Assembly (NCBI RefSeq): GCF_033568475.1
Contig: NC_133123.1
Location: 1,054,001 to 1,118,000 of the forward strand
DNA: 64,000 nucleotides
Direction of reading: 5' to 3'
Origin: Henckelia pumila
Taxonomy: Eukaryota; Streptophyta; Magnoliopsida; Lamiales; Gesneriaceae
The number at the start of each line of letters is the position of its first letter. Within the stretch, counting starts at the first letter, position 1. The translations under genes and the position numbers were made by a program. Under the pieces are notes generated by a model that worked only from the letters and a program-made list of their open reading frames with translations, was not told the origin of the DNA and did no database searches. Below, one piece after another: positions 24,406 through 33,472 of the stretch.

Positions 24406-25441
24406 TTTTTTTCACACATATTAACAATTTTTTCTTTGAAAATGTCAATTGGTAAATAACTTTTCAATATTATCCTTATTTAATGAATACTTATATGGTA
24501 TAAAAAAAATTATTAAAACTAATCTATATATTTAATGAAATTCTCAATTAAATATGAGCATATTAATTAAAAAAATTGGAAAAAATATTATTAATTATCG
24601 TACATGTCTATAGATTTTAGGGAAAAAATGAAAAAGTTATTATATATGAAACAACAAGAGTGTGTGTAATTTTAGATAATAAATTTTAAATATATCAATA
24701 AATAATTAAATATACAAATATTTTAGATATTTGGAGTTGTTTCTTCAATTAATATGATATCTTCTTCCATTTTATTTGTTATTATAATGTCATTTTATTT
24801 TATATAATTTTATAGAATAAAGTTTAAAAATTTCAAGAAATAAATAATTTATCATTAATTAAAAAATAATATTCCCTCCGTCCCAATTATATTGTCCACG
24901 TTTCCTTTTTTGTTTGTCTCAAATATATAGTCATATACCATATTTAGTAATATTTTTTTACACTTTTTTACTAATATACCCCTATTAACTACACCTTGAA
25001 AATTGTGCAATCATTTTTTAATACATTAAATAGGGATAAAATAGAAAGTTTATATAAAATTTGTTTTCTCAATACATTTTTTTAATCTGTGTGAAAGTCC
25101 AAAGAGGACAATATATATGGGACGGAGGGAGTAATAATTTAGTTAAAGAAGAAGGGGAAATAATAAGAACAAATTATGTCTGTGCGAAAGAGAAGGAAAA
25201 AAGAAAACAAAAGAGAGAATGAGAGGGGAAAAATTAAAATTCAAAACAGGTAGGAGTAGTAATCGAACCTTGATAAAAATACAAAAAAAAGAGCTTTCAC
25301 CACTAGCCTGAAGAAAATTTTGTTAATTTCAAAGGGGTCGTTATTATATATATTGATTCAAAAAAATATTAAACATATAATACTAAAAAACTTTTAAATT
25401 TTTTGGGGGACCGTGGCCCCCCCGGGTCCTATGCATCCGCA
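23842..25441. mobile_element. About 1.6 kb repeat with GGGCGGATTC / CATCCGC ends, inserted in the copia LTR
   Basis: The left end ATGGGCGGATTCAGGA is followed by a G-run (TTGGGGGGCC), and the right end has GGCCCCCCCGGGTCC, then ATGCATCCGCAT, roughly an inverted repeat of the left. The LTR sequence resumes on either side (CTCTTGG before, TCTTACAATC after). The interior is AT-rich with AT microsatellites (24286-24330, 24373-24404) and contains a Stowaway-like MITE. The class is uncertain; a non-autonomous DNA transposon is the best guess. Confidence 0.5.
24872..25131. mobile_element. Stowaway-like MITE, 260 bp
   Basis: TTCCCTCCGTCCC at the left and GGGACGGAGGGAG at the right are inverted repeats, flanked by TA on both sides (24870-24871 and 25132-25133). 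The CTCCCTCCGT core and TA target are diagnostic of Stowaway (Tc1/mariner) MITEs. A decayed relative in the opposite orientation lies near 39300-39552. Confidence 0.92.
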
Positions 25442-25662
25442 TTTGGTCTTACAATCTTGTAGATAGTATCTACATTTTCCAAGAGCTAAGTTGCTTACAA
25501 CTTGGTTGGAGCCATAATCAATCTTTCAAAAATTGATAGGTCAATTTTTTTTAAACAACCTATGGATGTTTAATGTTTTTGAATGCTACACATGTGCTCA
25601 GTTTTTCTTAAAAATTTAAATTTTCGCTGCGTTTTCGGGCACAAGAGAACTGATCCCCAACA

Positions 25663-26010
25663 AGTGGGATCAGAGCCTAGATTGCTTTTTTGTGTAACAT
25701 TTGTTGAATATTATGTTGAGGTCAATTTTTAATCGCGTGATAAAATCATTTCCATCATTTTGGGCATAAATTTTTTTTAAAGCTCATCTTGGGATGCCAA
25801 TGGGCTGCCCGAAGGGCTGTTGGGGCAGCCCCTTTTAATAAAAAAAAAAATCGTCGAAATCTGGCAACGACTTTGATGACTAGGGTTTTCAAAAGGTGTT
25901 TTGGGATATCTAAGTGTCATGGTCCTAAGTTGTTGAGATTGTAGTGGTTGATTTTTAATCAAATTTTATAAGTTGTGTATTTTTTTATAAAATAAATAAT
26001 TAAAGTGAGA
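25663..26010 (+). mobile_element. Primer-binding site and truncated leader of the copia element
   Basis: The PBS-like TGGGATCAGAGCC lies at about 25666-25678, one base different from the usual TGGTATCAGAGCC. About 300 bp of untranslated leader follows, including GGGCTGCCCGAAGGGCTG. No gag start, no pol and no second LTR follow, so the element is broken off here. Confidence 0.6.
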
Positions 26011-26030
26011 TTTTGATTATTTAAAATAAA

Positions 26031-26423
26031 TTATGATTTATAAGAAATTCTGTTATAAATAATTGAATTTGAAAGTAAACAAAGGTGTAATGTTATGAAA
26101 ATCATGGTAAACACGAGTGCCAAAATAACACGAAAACCATGGAGGTGTTTTACCAAAGAGATAGCCAGACCGGATAGAGGTGATAAAACCACCACTTCAA
26201 AAGCTACGAAAGCTAATTTCCACTTCATGATTGTTCTACATTGAAAAACAAAAGCAGCGTAATGCTTGGTCAGCCAATCTGTGGCTAGGGGCCATAGTTG
26301 AAGAGCGAAAATCAATCCAAGATAAACAGAACCCAACTTCTCAACAAATCCAACCATCCAGTAGAAAATCGAGGCTACGATCCAAGTGAAGAAACCTGCA
26401 ACACGCCCACGCTCTAACACCAC
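26031..26423 (-). CDS. Unassigned membrane-protein reading frame, possibly one exon
   Basis: An open frame of up to 130 residues starts at GTG. At about 26400 on the minus strand there is a good splice acceptor (TTGCAG) directly before GFFTWIVASIF, so this may be a downstream exon. It has three or four hydrophobic stretches (TWIVASIFYWMVGF, SVYLGLIFALQLW, LAFVAFEVVVLSPLSGLAI, VILALVFTMIFITLHLCLL) separated by short polar segments, which reads as a small multi-pass membrane protein. I recognise no family and see no upstream exon. It could be a gene fragment left beside the broken copia element. Confidence 0.4.
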   Translation of the reverse strand: MVLERGRVAGFFTWIVASIFYWMVGFVEKLGSVYLGLIFALQLWPLATDWLTKHYAAFVFQCRTIMKWKLAFVAFEVVVLSPLSGLAISLVKHLHGFRVILALVFTMIFITLHLCLLSNSIIYNRISYKS

Positions 26424-26590
26424 TTGAACTTATAGTTTGCTGTTGTTTATCGACCATTCTGTATTTTATTCATTTAGCGTGTGGGGCGATGTATTTATGA
26501 TTACGACGTTTCATGCTCCTCAATCCAAGCATCTGGATCCATCTCAATCATACGCGTGTTCATTCATCCAATTGATCTATCCCACCGTTG

Positions 26591-27222
26591 TAGGGATGAC
26601 AATGTCACAGGGAGGGGACGGATTTTCCGTCCCCATCCCAATCCCCGAAACTAAAACCCATCCCCATCTCCATCCCCGGTTCAACGTAATCGGGGAATCC
26701 CCGAACCCAAACTCACGTAGATTAAACCCTCATCCCCGTCCCCATCCCCGTCCCCATCCCCACTATAGAGATGAAAATGGGGCGGGGATGAGGGTTGATC
26801 CCCGAACCAGTGGGGATTAAAAATACGTCCTCGTCTCCGCGGGTGTTTGAAATATTCAAATTTTAATTATTCTAAAAAATAGAAAGAAAAAAATGCAAAC
26901 TATATCAAAACACTAATATCATACTAAAATTAAAAAGTCAATGCATGTAGCGAAAATACAACTATTGCAGATATAAAAATTCAATGACATACATAATAAC
27001 AAAAAAAAACTAATATTACTTAAACAATATAAACATAAAATTAATAATTCATGATTCAATAAACGAAAAAGATAAAATTCATAATTGGCATCACCATCAT
27101 GAAATTAATTTCTTCTCTGTTATGTCACAACACTCAATGCTTCATGAAATTATTATTTTCTCTATACATCACTCAATTTAGCTGTTAGTCTGTAACTCCG
27201 ACTCCTAATAATTATAAAACGG

Positions 27223-27259
<37 letters not shown>

Positions 27260-27673
27260 AAATTAATACGATGACAAAAAATCGTATTACTTACATCTAT
27301 ATCAAAATCATTGTCAAACATTAGATCATTGGAAATTGTAGAATCTAATAATTAATACAAAATAAATAATAAATATTAGTATATTACAAATAAAAAAATG
27401 GTATATTATAAATAATTTCGTTTTAAAACTAAAATTTAAATATTATTGATTATTATTATTAATTTATTATTATTATTAATTTATTATTATTATCGGGTCT
27501 ATCGGGGTAGGTTTGGGGATGGGGATAGTATTCCCATACTCGCCCCAATCAACTTCGGGGATTTTAAAAAATCTCTAAACCCGAACCCAAACCCGATAAC
27601 ACCCCTTCAAACTCGCCCCATTTCAGGTTTTCCCCGCAGGTACCCAAACCCGCGGAAAAAGTTGTCATCCATA
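26591..27673. mobile_element. hAT-like non-autonomous element with CCCCATCCCCGTC subterminal repeats, 1.08 kb
   Basis: The left end TAGGGATGACAA and right end TTGTCATCCATA are inverted repeats with one mismatch. The flanking octamers (CACCGTTG and AACCGCTT) agree at only five of eight positions, so the target duplication is decayed or the boundary is slightly off. C-rich CCCATCCCCGTCC repeats occupy both subterminal zones (26610-26790 and 27495-27655). The centre is AT-rich with an AT run at 27225-27258. No transposase is encoded. Confidence 0.7.
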
Positions 27674-27959
27674 AACCGCTTAGTTTAGTTGAGCTAATTT
27701 GTTAGACAACCTTATCCCTTGTCCATTTTTGAGTTTTATTATGGGATGTGAGTCAGAAAACATTTGTTATTTGAGCTTCGTAAACTGTCAAGTTTTCGTA
27801 TTCTTTCAAAACCAATTTCTAATTGCGTCCTCCATTTTTCTTCATGGCCAAATAGCCCTGTTATTAATGAACATGAACATGAAATTCGAAATAAAAAACT
27901 ATCAACTCTCAATCAAAATGCAAGATTCATGTATTTAAAGATCGGGTTAGTTATTAGTG
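27674..27959. other. Short intergenic stretch between two transposons
   Basis: Only short unassigned open frames are visible, overlapping in different frames. No family is recognised. Confidence 0.4.
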
Positions 27960-28334
27960 GCTGATTGTTGTTTCGGCCGCTTGCTTGAGCTTGAATTAAC
28001 TGCTGAATCTGTTCTCCTTGGGCCCTACTATGCTCTTGTAACATATTCGTCAACCCAGCCAAAAACTTGTTATTCTGGTTGTTTCGATCGCCCTAATTAT
28101 TCGGATTTCAACGGGTAGCCATTTTCCTGATGTCCAACATAGTCCACACACTTAATTACATTTTAAACATAAACATCATACTCTAAACATGCGTAACTCA
28201 TAGTTTGTAAATACTATCATGCATCTTAGACAATCCATAATATAAAAACTTACAGACATGAAGACGAAGCATAGGGTCGTGGCGAGTATGCATGTATACG
28301 ATGAGTCCCAGAGCAAATTGCTCTGATACCAAGC
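27960..28334 (-). pseudogene. Gag N-terminus, leader and PBS of an old minus-strand gypsy element
   Basis: On the minus strand the PBS TGGTATCAGAGC (28320-28331) abuts an LTR ending GGGACGTTACA at 28335. A gag-like N-terminus follows at about 28118 down to 27960: MATR, then NPNN, GDRNNQNNKFLAGL, MLQEHSRAQGEQ and a Gln-rich tail. Two in-frame stops (TGA and TAG) break it. The remaining gag and all pol are missing, replaced by the hAT-like element's flank. Confidence 0.65.
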
Positions 28335-28569
28335 TGTAACGTCCCAATTTTTTGATCGGGGCGTTACTCCAAACACATACTTACTTAAAAGATAAAAATT
28401 TGGGAAAAATAAAAACTTTGCGGAAGCATCAACTTCTTTATTAAATATGCGTACTATAAGTGCACAAAATAATAAAAAATAACATTCAAAAGACTTTGCC
28501 AAAAATGGCCATCAAAAGAAATAATCAACTTGTTTTTCCATCAAAACATAAATATTGTTTGAACAACTC

Positions 28570-29958
28570 TGTTGCTGAATTTCCTCGCAAGTGTACGAGT
28601 GTCAAGTTTTAATATAGTGAATAATTCAGATATCGATCCCACAGGAAGTAAAATGAAAATATTTAGTACTTGTAATTAAAATAGTCCAAACTTTATCTAG
28701 AAAATCAAACTTTGAGGATTTTGCAATAAAAATAAAATAATTAAGAGATTTAAAAGAACGCACACAACTTTCAGATTAAAAATCAATCAGAGAAAAACAG
28801 TCTAGAGGTATAGATTTCACCTGGTTTCAACAATAATCAATCCTAAGTAATTAATCTTCATGAATTCCAATCAATTAATAGCCAAGAACACTTACGTTTA
28901 TTATTTCCCTCTCCCGAGCAACAAATAATGTTTATCAACTACAATTCAATTCCAATATTCCTATTAAGAATTTATCGCAGTGATCTAACACAAAACAATG
29001 TTCTCTTTAAAAGCTCTGTTAAAATCATACACTCTCCCGAGCTGTATAAATAATTAGCAGTGTATTTTCTATTGTCCTATTCAAAATCCCCTCTCCCGAG
29101 CAATGACTTCAAATAAATATAACAAATCAATTATTGATCAGATAATTGAAAAGACAATCAATTCTAGAAAAAACAATTAATCTAGAAGAAATCCAATTCA
29201 ATAAAATCAAAAATTCATGAAAGCGTCTACACCAGGTTCCATCCGACCTCTAGACTATAAAAATTAGTTCATAATAAAATTCTGAAAATAATAAATAATA
29301 AATCCAAACATGTTCAGAATTAAATAAAAGATAAGAAACAAATCCGTCGTCGACGCCGTGTCCGGACTATCAAACTTCGTCTTCGTTCTTCAGATTAAGC
29401 TCCAGAAATCTTCTCAACAAATCACACGATCAACTCTCTGATATTCTGTATTATGAGTGTGTGGCGGCTCTTCCTTTCTCAAGTCTGACAAAAATCCTTT
29501 TATAGCGTGCACAAAAGCCCACAAAATCCAGCCCATAAAAATTTCCCGATTTAATAAAATTCCCAAAACACAGCGACGGGGCAGGCGCTCAAGTGAAGGC
29601 GCGGGCGCGCCTTGATCTCTAAATCTCAATTCTCCCAATTTCCAAATCTTGCGCGATAGCTTTCCTCTTCTCCCCATTAGCGCTCAATTAAGCGCTGACC
29701 AATAAGCCCAATAAGAAAGCCCAACACTGTTCATTCTTTCTCTTCTTCTCTTCTTTACGTTCTTCTCTTTTCTTCTTTCTCCATTCTTTACTCTTTAATT
29801 TATTTCTCCAAATAAATTCAATAATTATTCTTTTCTCCCCAAAATTCCACAATTCACTGTAAACACAAAAACAACAAAATACCCACATAAATCTGCTCAA
29901 AACAAGCAATTAACAATTAAAAGCATATATAAATTAAGTGTATAAAATACACTTATCA
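28570..29958 (-). repeat. 3' LTR of the Athila-like element
   Basis: A minus-strand TATA box GCTATAAAAGG lies at plus 29496-29506. Immediately upstream in transcription direction are GC-rich palindromes: AGGCGCGGGCGCGCCT near 29600 and GCGCGATAGC / AGCGCTCAATTAAGCGCT near 29650-29695. Confidence 0.95.
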
Positions 29959-31606
29959 AATACCCCCAAACTTAGACTTTTGCTAGTCTTGAGCAAAACT
30001 ATTAAATTCCAAAAACTCATTCTATCAAAAACCAACAAGAATAGTCAAGAAATATTATGGAACAATGGCCTCATTAATGATTTCAAAAATATCAAATCCA
30101 AATCATATCCAACCTACTAACACTTGAAAGTTTTAGCCAATCACAAAATAATGACCGCATAAACTCACAATCTCCACAACTCAAGTTCAAAACACCATTC
30201 TCCAAATTCAATTCAAACATTCATAGATCATGAGGACTTTTCAAGGATAGCATAGGATCAAATATAGGATATTAATAAAAAACACTCACAAATAGGTAAA
30301 TGCAAAGAATAATAGTGTGTGCGTGTTTAGATCAAAATTCATAATCATTAAAAGCATCAATCAACAGTCCATAGGCTAAATTCTCGCAACTCTTCTCTAC
30401 TAGTATATTGGGCAACTGCGACTCGGTCAATAGGACTTATTCAGCTTATAATGTAAGGTCTGGCTCATGGCTACAAATGAAGGATAAGAATTCAAAATAA
30501 GGAGTAATTCATATTTTTATGCTCATTCTAACTTCAACTCCTTTTTCATTCACAATTTCACATCCTTTCTTCCTTCATTTCATTTCTCAACTTTTTCACA
30601 ACTCTCTCACAAATTTTTTCTTTCTTTCACAACTTTTTCAACCACATTTTTCAACTCTTTTTTCTACTACCTTTTTTTCATCTTTTCAATTCATCCACCA
30701 CACCAATCCTTTTTCTCACAAATAAAACTAGGAGCATAAAACATTTTAGCATTCAAATTACTCCTTTTAAAGGTGGGACATAGTGTATAGGCTATTCAGG
30801 TAGTCAATGTAGGACCTTGAAATAATTACGAATGGGGGTTTAATCACACATTTCCACGCATGCCATTCGATTTTTAATAAAGCTCAAATAAGGTACTAGG
30901 GATACATATTAATCAGAGGGTAGCTTGAAAGGCTCAAACTCATTCAGAAAAATTGCCTAAATCATCCCTAATCTCAGTTTTTGCCCGTATTTCGCCTCTA
31001 AGAGTGTTCGAACTAGTTTTAGACAAGTGTCAATCCACAATTAAATCATACAAATCTCAATCCGTGCAGAAAAAATAATCATCAGCATTTAACGATGATT
31101 TTCACAAAAAAATTCAGATTTTCTCGTACCTCAATGTACTAATATACGTGTAGCTCAAATGGGCAACTAAGGATAAATTCAATGAAAATTAGGCCCAAAA
31201 ATTTCAAACAATGCCTCAATCATATCTATGTCTGTATGTCTCAAAAATCAGATTCAAGCATTAATAACAGAGTATATAGAAAATTGTTCATCTAATTGGT
31301 TCCATATTTTCAAAAATATTTGTCAGATAGGTGGACAATCATGGATTTCAGTTATCGCACAAAAATATTTTTCATTGGCCATGCATCCATTTCTTTCTCA
31401 ACTTCTTTTAAATTCAACTCAACTCAACCAAAAACAACTAAACTCAACAAAAATTTTATCTATGAAATTCAAAACTCAACTTTCAACCAAAACAACCAAA
31501 CAACTAAATCAAACATTGATTCACCCCCCAAACTTAATGTAATCATTGTCCCTAATGATTAAAAACAATAAAAAGAACAAGGGACTCATACCTTCGACAC
31601 CGAGCA
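29959..31606 (-). other. Non-coding 3' part of the Athila-like element
   Basis: From the polypurine tract inward there is no credible ORF. The stretch 30519-30725 is strongly pyrimidine-rich on the plus strand (TTC/TTT phrases), which produces a spurious low-complexity frame. Confidence 0.6.
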
Positions 31607-32500
31607 TCAGGACTCGGTGTCATCATCATCATCTCCATGGAACGAAGGTGCAGCAGCAGCAGTATCATCAGAAGACCACTGCGGAGGAGGTGGATAAGGC
31701 ACAACAGTGGGCGGATAATTCTGGGCGAGAGCGGCAGTGAAGTCATGCATATATGTCATGTGTGCTCGCATCATCTTCCACTGCTTCTTCATCTGAGAAA
31801 GCACGGCCGTAGAATCATCACGAGTAGAATACTCAGTGGCCGGATGCATCGGTAGTGACATAGGTCCTTCCAAATGGGAAGGTGCTGGCTCAAAGTGTGG
31901 TAGTGGCTCCGAGGGTTGCGGTGGTTCAGCTGCCTGTTCAGAAGTACTGGCTGCTTTCTTCTTCTTGTCCCGTCTCAATGCACCAGTAATTCTTATAGGA
32001 CCTCGAATTGGAAGAATCTGCTCCGTATCATCCCACACAACACCAACTAACCGGCAAAGTTGAGTAATCAAAGACGAGTGGGGTAAACTGATAGTCGAGG
32101 AACCCCTAACTGTAGCAATAATAGACTCCTGAATCACCCTCCCAGCATCAACAGATTTTCCAGTGACAATGCAGTACACAAGACCAGCTCTAACCTTAGT
32201 CACATCAGATGTATGCCCAGATGGAAAAATTTTGGCAGCCACAAACTCATGCCAATTATTCGCTTCTCGTCTAAGAAAGATGGATGGAAATGTAAAAGCT
32301 TCATCCTTTGAATTCCTCTTCCATTCCGCCCCATCATGACACAAAGTCTGAATTATAATATTCTCTGGATATGACTCATTCTTAAATACCTCATACTCAT
32401 CATCAGAAATGTCCAAATCCGGCATTTCATAGAGACGGTTAATTGTACTCTTATCAAAAGGCACATAGAATTTCACTGCATCAAACGTACTCCACACCAC
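31607..32500 (-). CDS. Transposon-associated ORF of the Athila-like element ('putative plant transposon protein' type), N-terminus broken
   Basis: About 297 codons are open, beginning at a GTG with no upstream ATG, so the true N-terminus is lost. The segment VKFYVPFDKSTINRLYEMPD followed by a WHEFVAAKIFPSGHTSDVT block resembles the 'putative plant transposon protein' domain often found beside Athila-type gag-pol. The C-terminal third is Pro/Glu-rich and ends in a poly-Asp tail. Upstream in the same frame several TGA codons occur within an otherwise plausible extension. The function of this family is unknown to me; roles as an env-position or accessory protein are speculation. Confidence 0.65.
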   Translation of the reverse strand: MVWSTFDAVKFYVPFDKSTINRLYEMPDLDISDDEYEVFKNESYPENIIIQTLCHDGAEWKRNSKDEAFTFPSIFLRREANNWHEFVAAKIFPSGHTSDVTKVRAGLVYCIVTGKSVDAGRVIQESIIATVRGSSTISLPHSSLITQLCRLVGVVWDDTEQILPIRGPIRITGALRRDKKKKAASTSEQAAEPPQPSEPLPHFEPAPSHLEGPMSLPMHPATEYSTRDDSTAVLSQMKKQWKMMRAHMTYMHDFTAALAQNYPPTVVPYPPPPQWSSDDTAAAAPSFHGDDDDDTES

Positions 32501-32819
32501 AGCTCAGACAACCCAATAGCCTCAAATCACAACATTTATCAAGAATCAAATGTAAGAGATAAAATTTCAGCTTTTGTACCGTTCACGAATAACATTTTCC
32601 AAATTCTCCAAATTCCCCTTTCTCGACAAGCGTAGATGGAGCAAGACCAATTGTGAGAATCTCTGCCTTGTAATCAAGATCAAAATCTTTGAGATGATGA
32701 TATTTTGTTGAGTGAAAGATTTACGATGATCGTGCCAGTGCGTGAGATTTAAAGATGGAATCGAACGAGGGATCGTGATTTAAGTTTGGGAGGAGTAGAC
32801 TCTGGAGTGGGCTTTTAAA

Positions 32820-33270
32820 TTTCTGAAGTAATGCGCGATAGCGCATAATCATGCGCCGTTCAATCGCGCGATAGCGCTTGATGGTGTTAGTTAGGAGCGC
32901 GATGGCGCTTGATTGAACGCTGTAAAGGAGCGCGATAGCGCTTGTGAGTGCGCTATTGAGGAGCGCGATAGCGCCTGATGTGGAGGGGTAAAGGAGCGCG
33001 TTAGCGCTAGGACGCAGCGCTGTAGAGAGAGCGCGATAGCGCTTGTGTGGCGTGGTAGAGGATGCGCGTTAGCGCTATCTTAGGCGCAATTGAGAGGGCG
33101 CGATTGCGCTGGTGGATTAGCTATCGTGTATTAGTGCAACGAAGGGGAGGCGCGGGGGCTCGAATGGAGTGGCGCGGGCGCGCCTTTAAGTCGCAAAATA
33201 ACTCCACTTTTGTCCAGGTAAGGCGCGGGCGCTCCCATAAATGGGGCGGGCGCGCCTCTTGCTCGAATTT
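32820..33270. repeat. Palindrome array AGCGCGATAGCGCT in the Athila-like internal region
   Basis: About a dozen imperfect copies of the hairpin motif AGCGC-GATA-GCGCT, spaced 20-50 bp apart, lie between the two ORFs. Related cores include GCGCGTTAGCGC and GCGCGATTGCGC. The last third changes to GGCGCGGGCGCGCC motifs, the same two motif types as in the LTRs of this element. Confidence 0.9.
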
Positions 33271-33472
33271 GAGATTTCTGGAGCCTGCAAATTTTTGAAA
33301 ATTAAGAAAAATTAGCTCAAAAATTTAAAATAATAAAAAAAAACACTGCTAATTAAATAACAAAAATTAAATAAACTAAAAATAAAAACAAATAAAATAA
33401 AATAAAAGAAAATGCTTGGGTTGCCTCCCAAGTAGCGCTTAGTTTAAAGTCGTCAGCCCGACTTTAACGGGA

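Larger units (their letters stand above)
14301..25662 (+). mobile_element. Ty1/copia-type long LTR, split by nested insertions
   Basis: The left end TGTTGGTCGAGG and right end CCCCAACA form the TG...CA inverted termini. Directly after the right end is AGTGGGATCAGAGCC, a one-base variant of the initiator-Met tRNA primer-binding site, so this is a 5' LTR in plus orientation. Subtracting the gypsy insertion (14905-22519 plus TSD) and the repeat near 23840-25440 leaves about 2.1 kb of LTR in three pieces: 14301-14904, 22525-23840 and 25445-25662. The very long LTR and the CGCTGCGTTTTCGGG motif before the end suggest a large copia lineage, but no gag or pol is present to confirm it. Confidence 0.7.

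Noticed and set aside
30519..30725. Phe/Ser/Thr-rich open frame
   Set aside because: Product of a pyrimidine-rich tract in the non-coding part of the Athila-like element.
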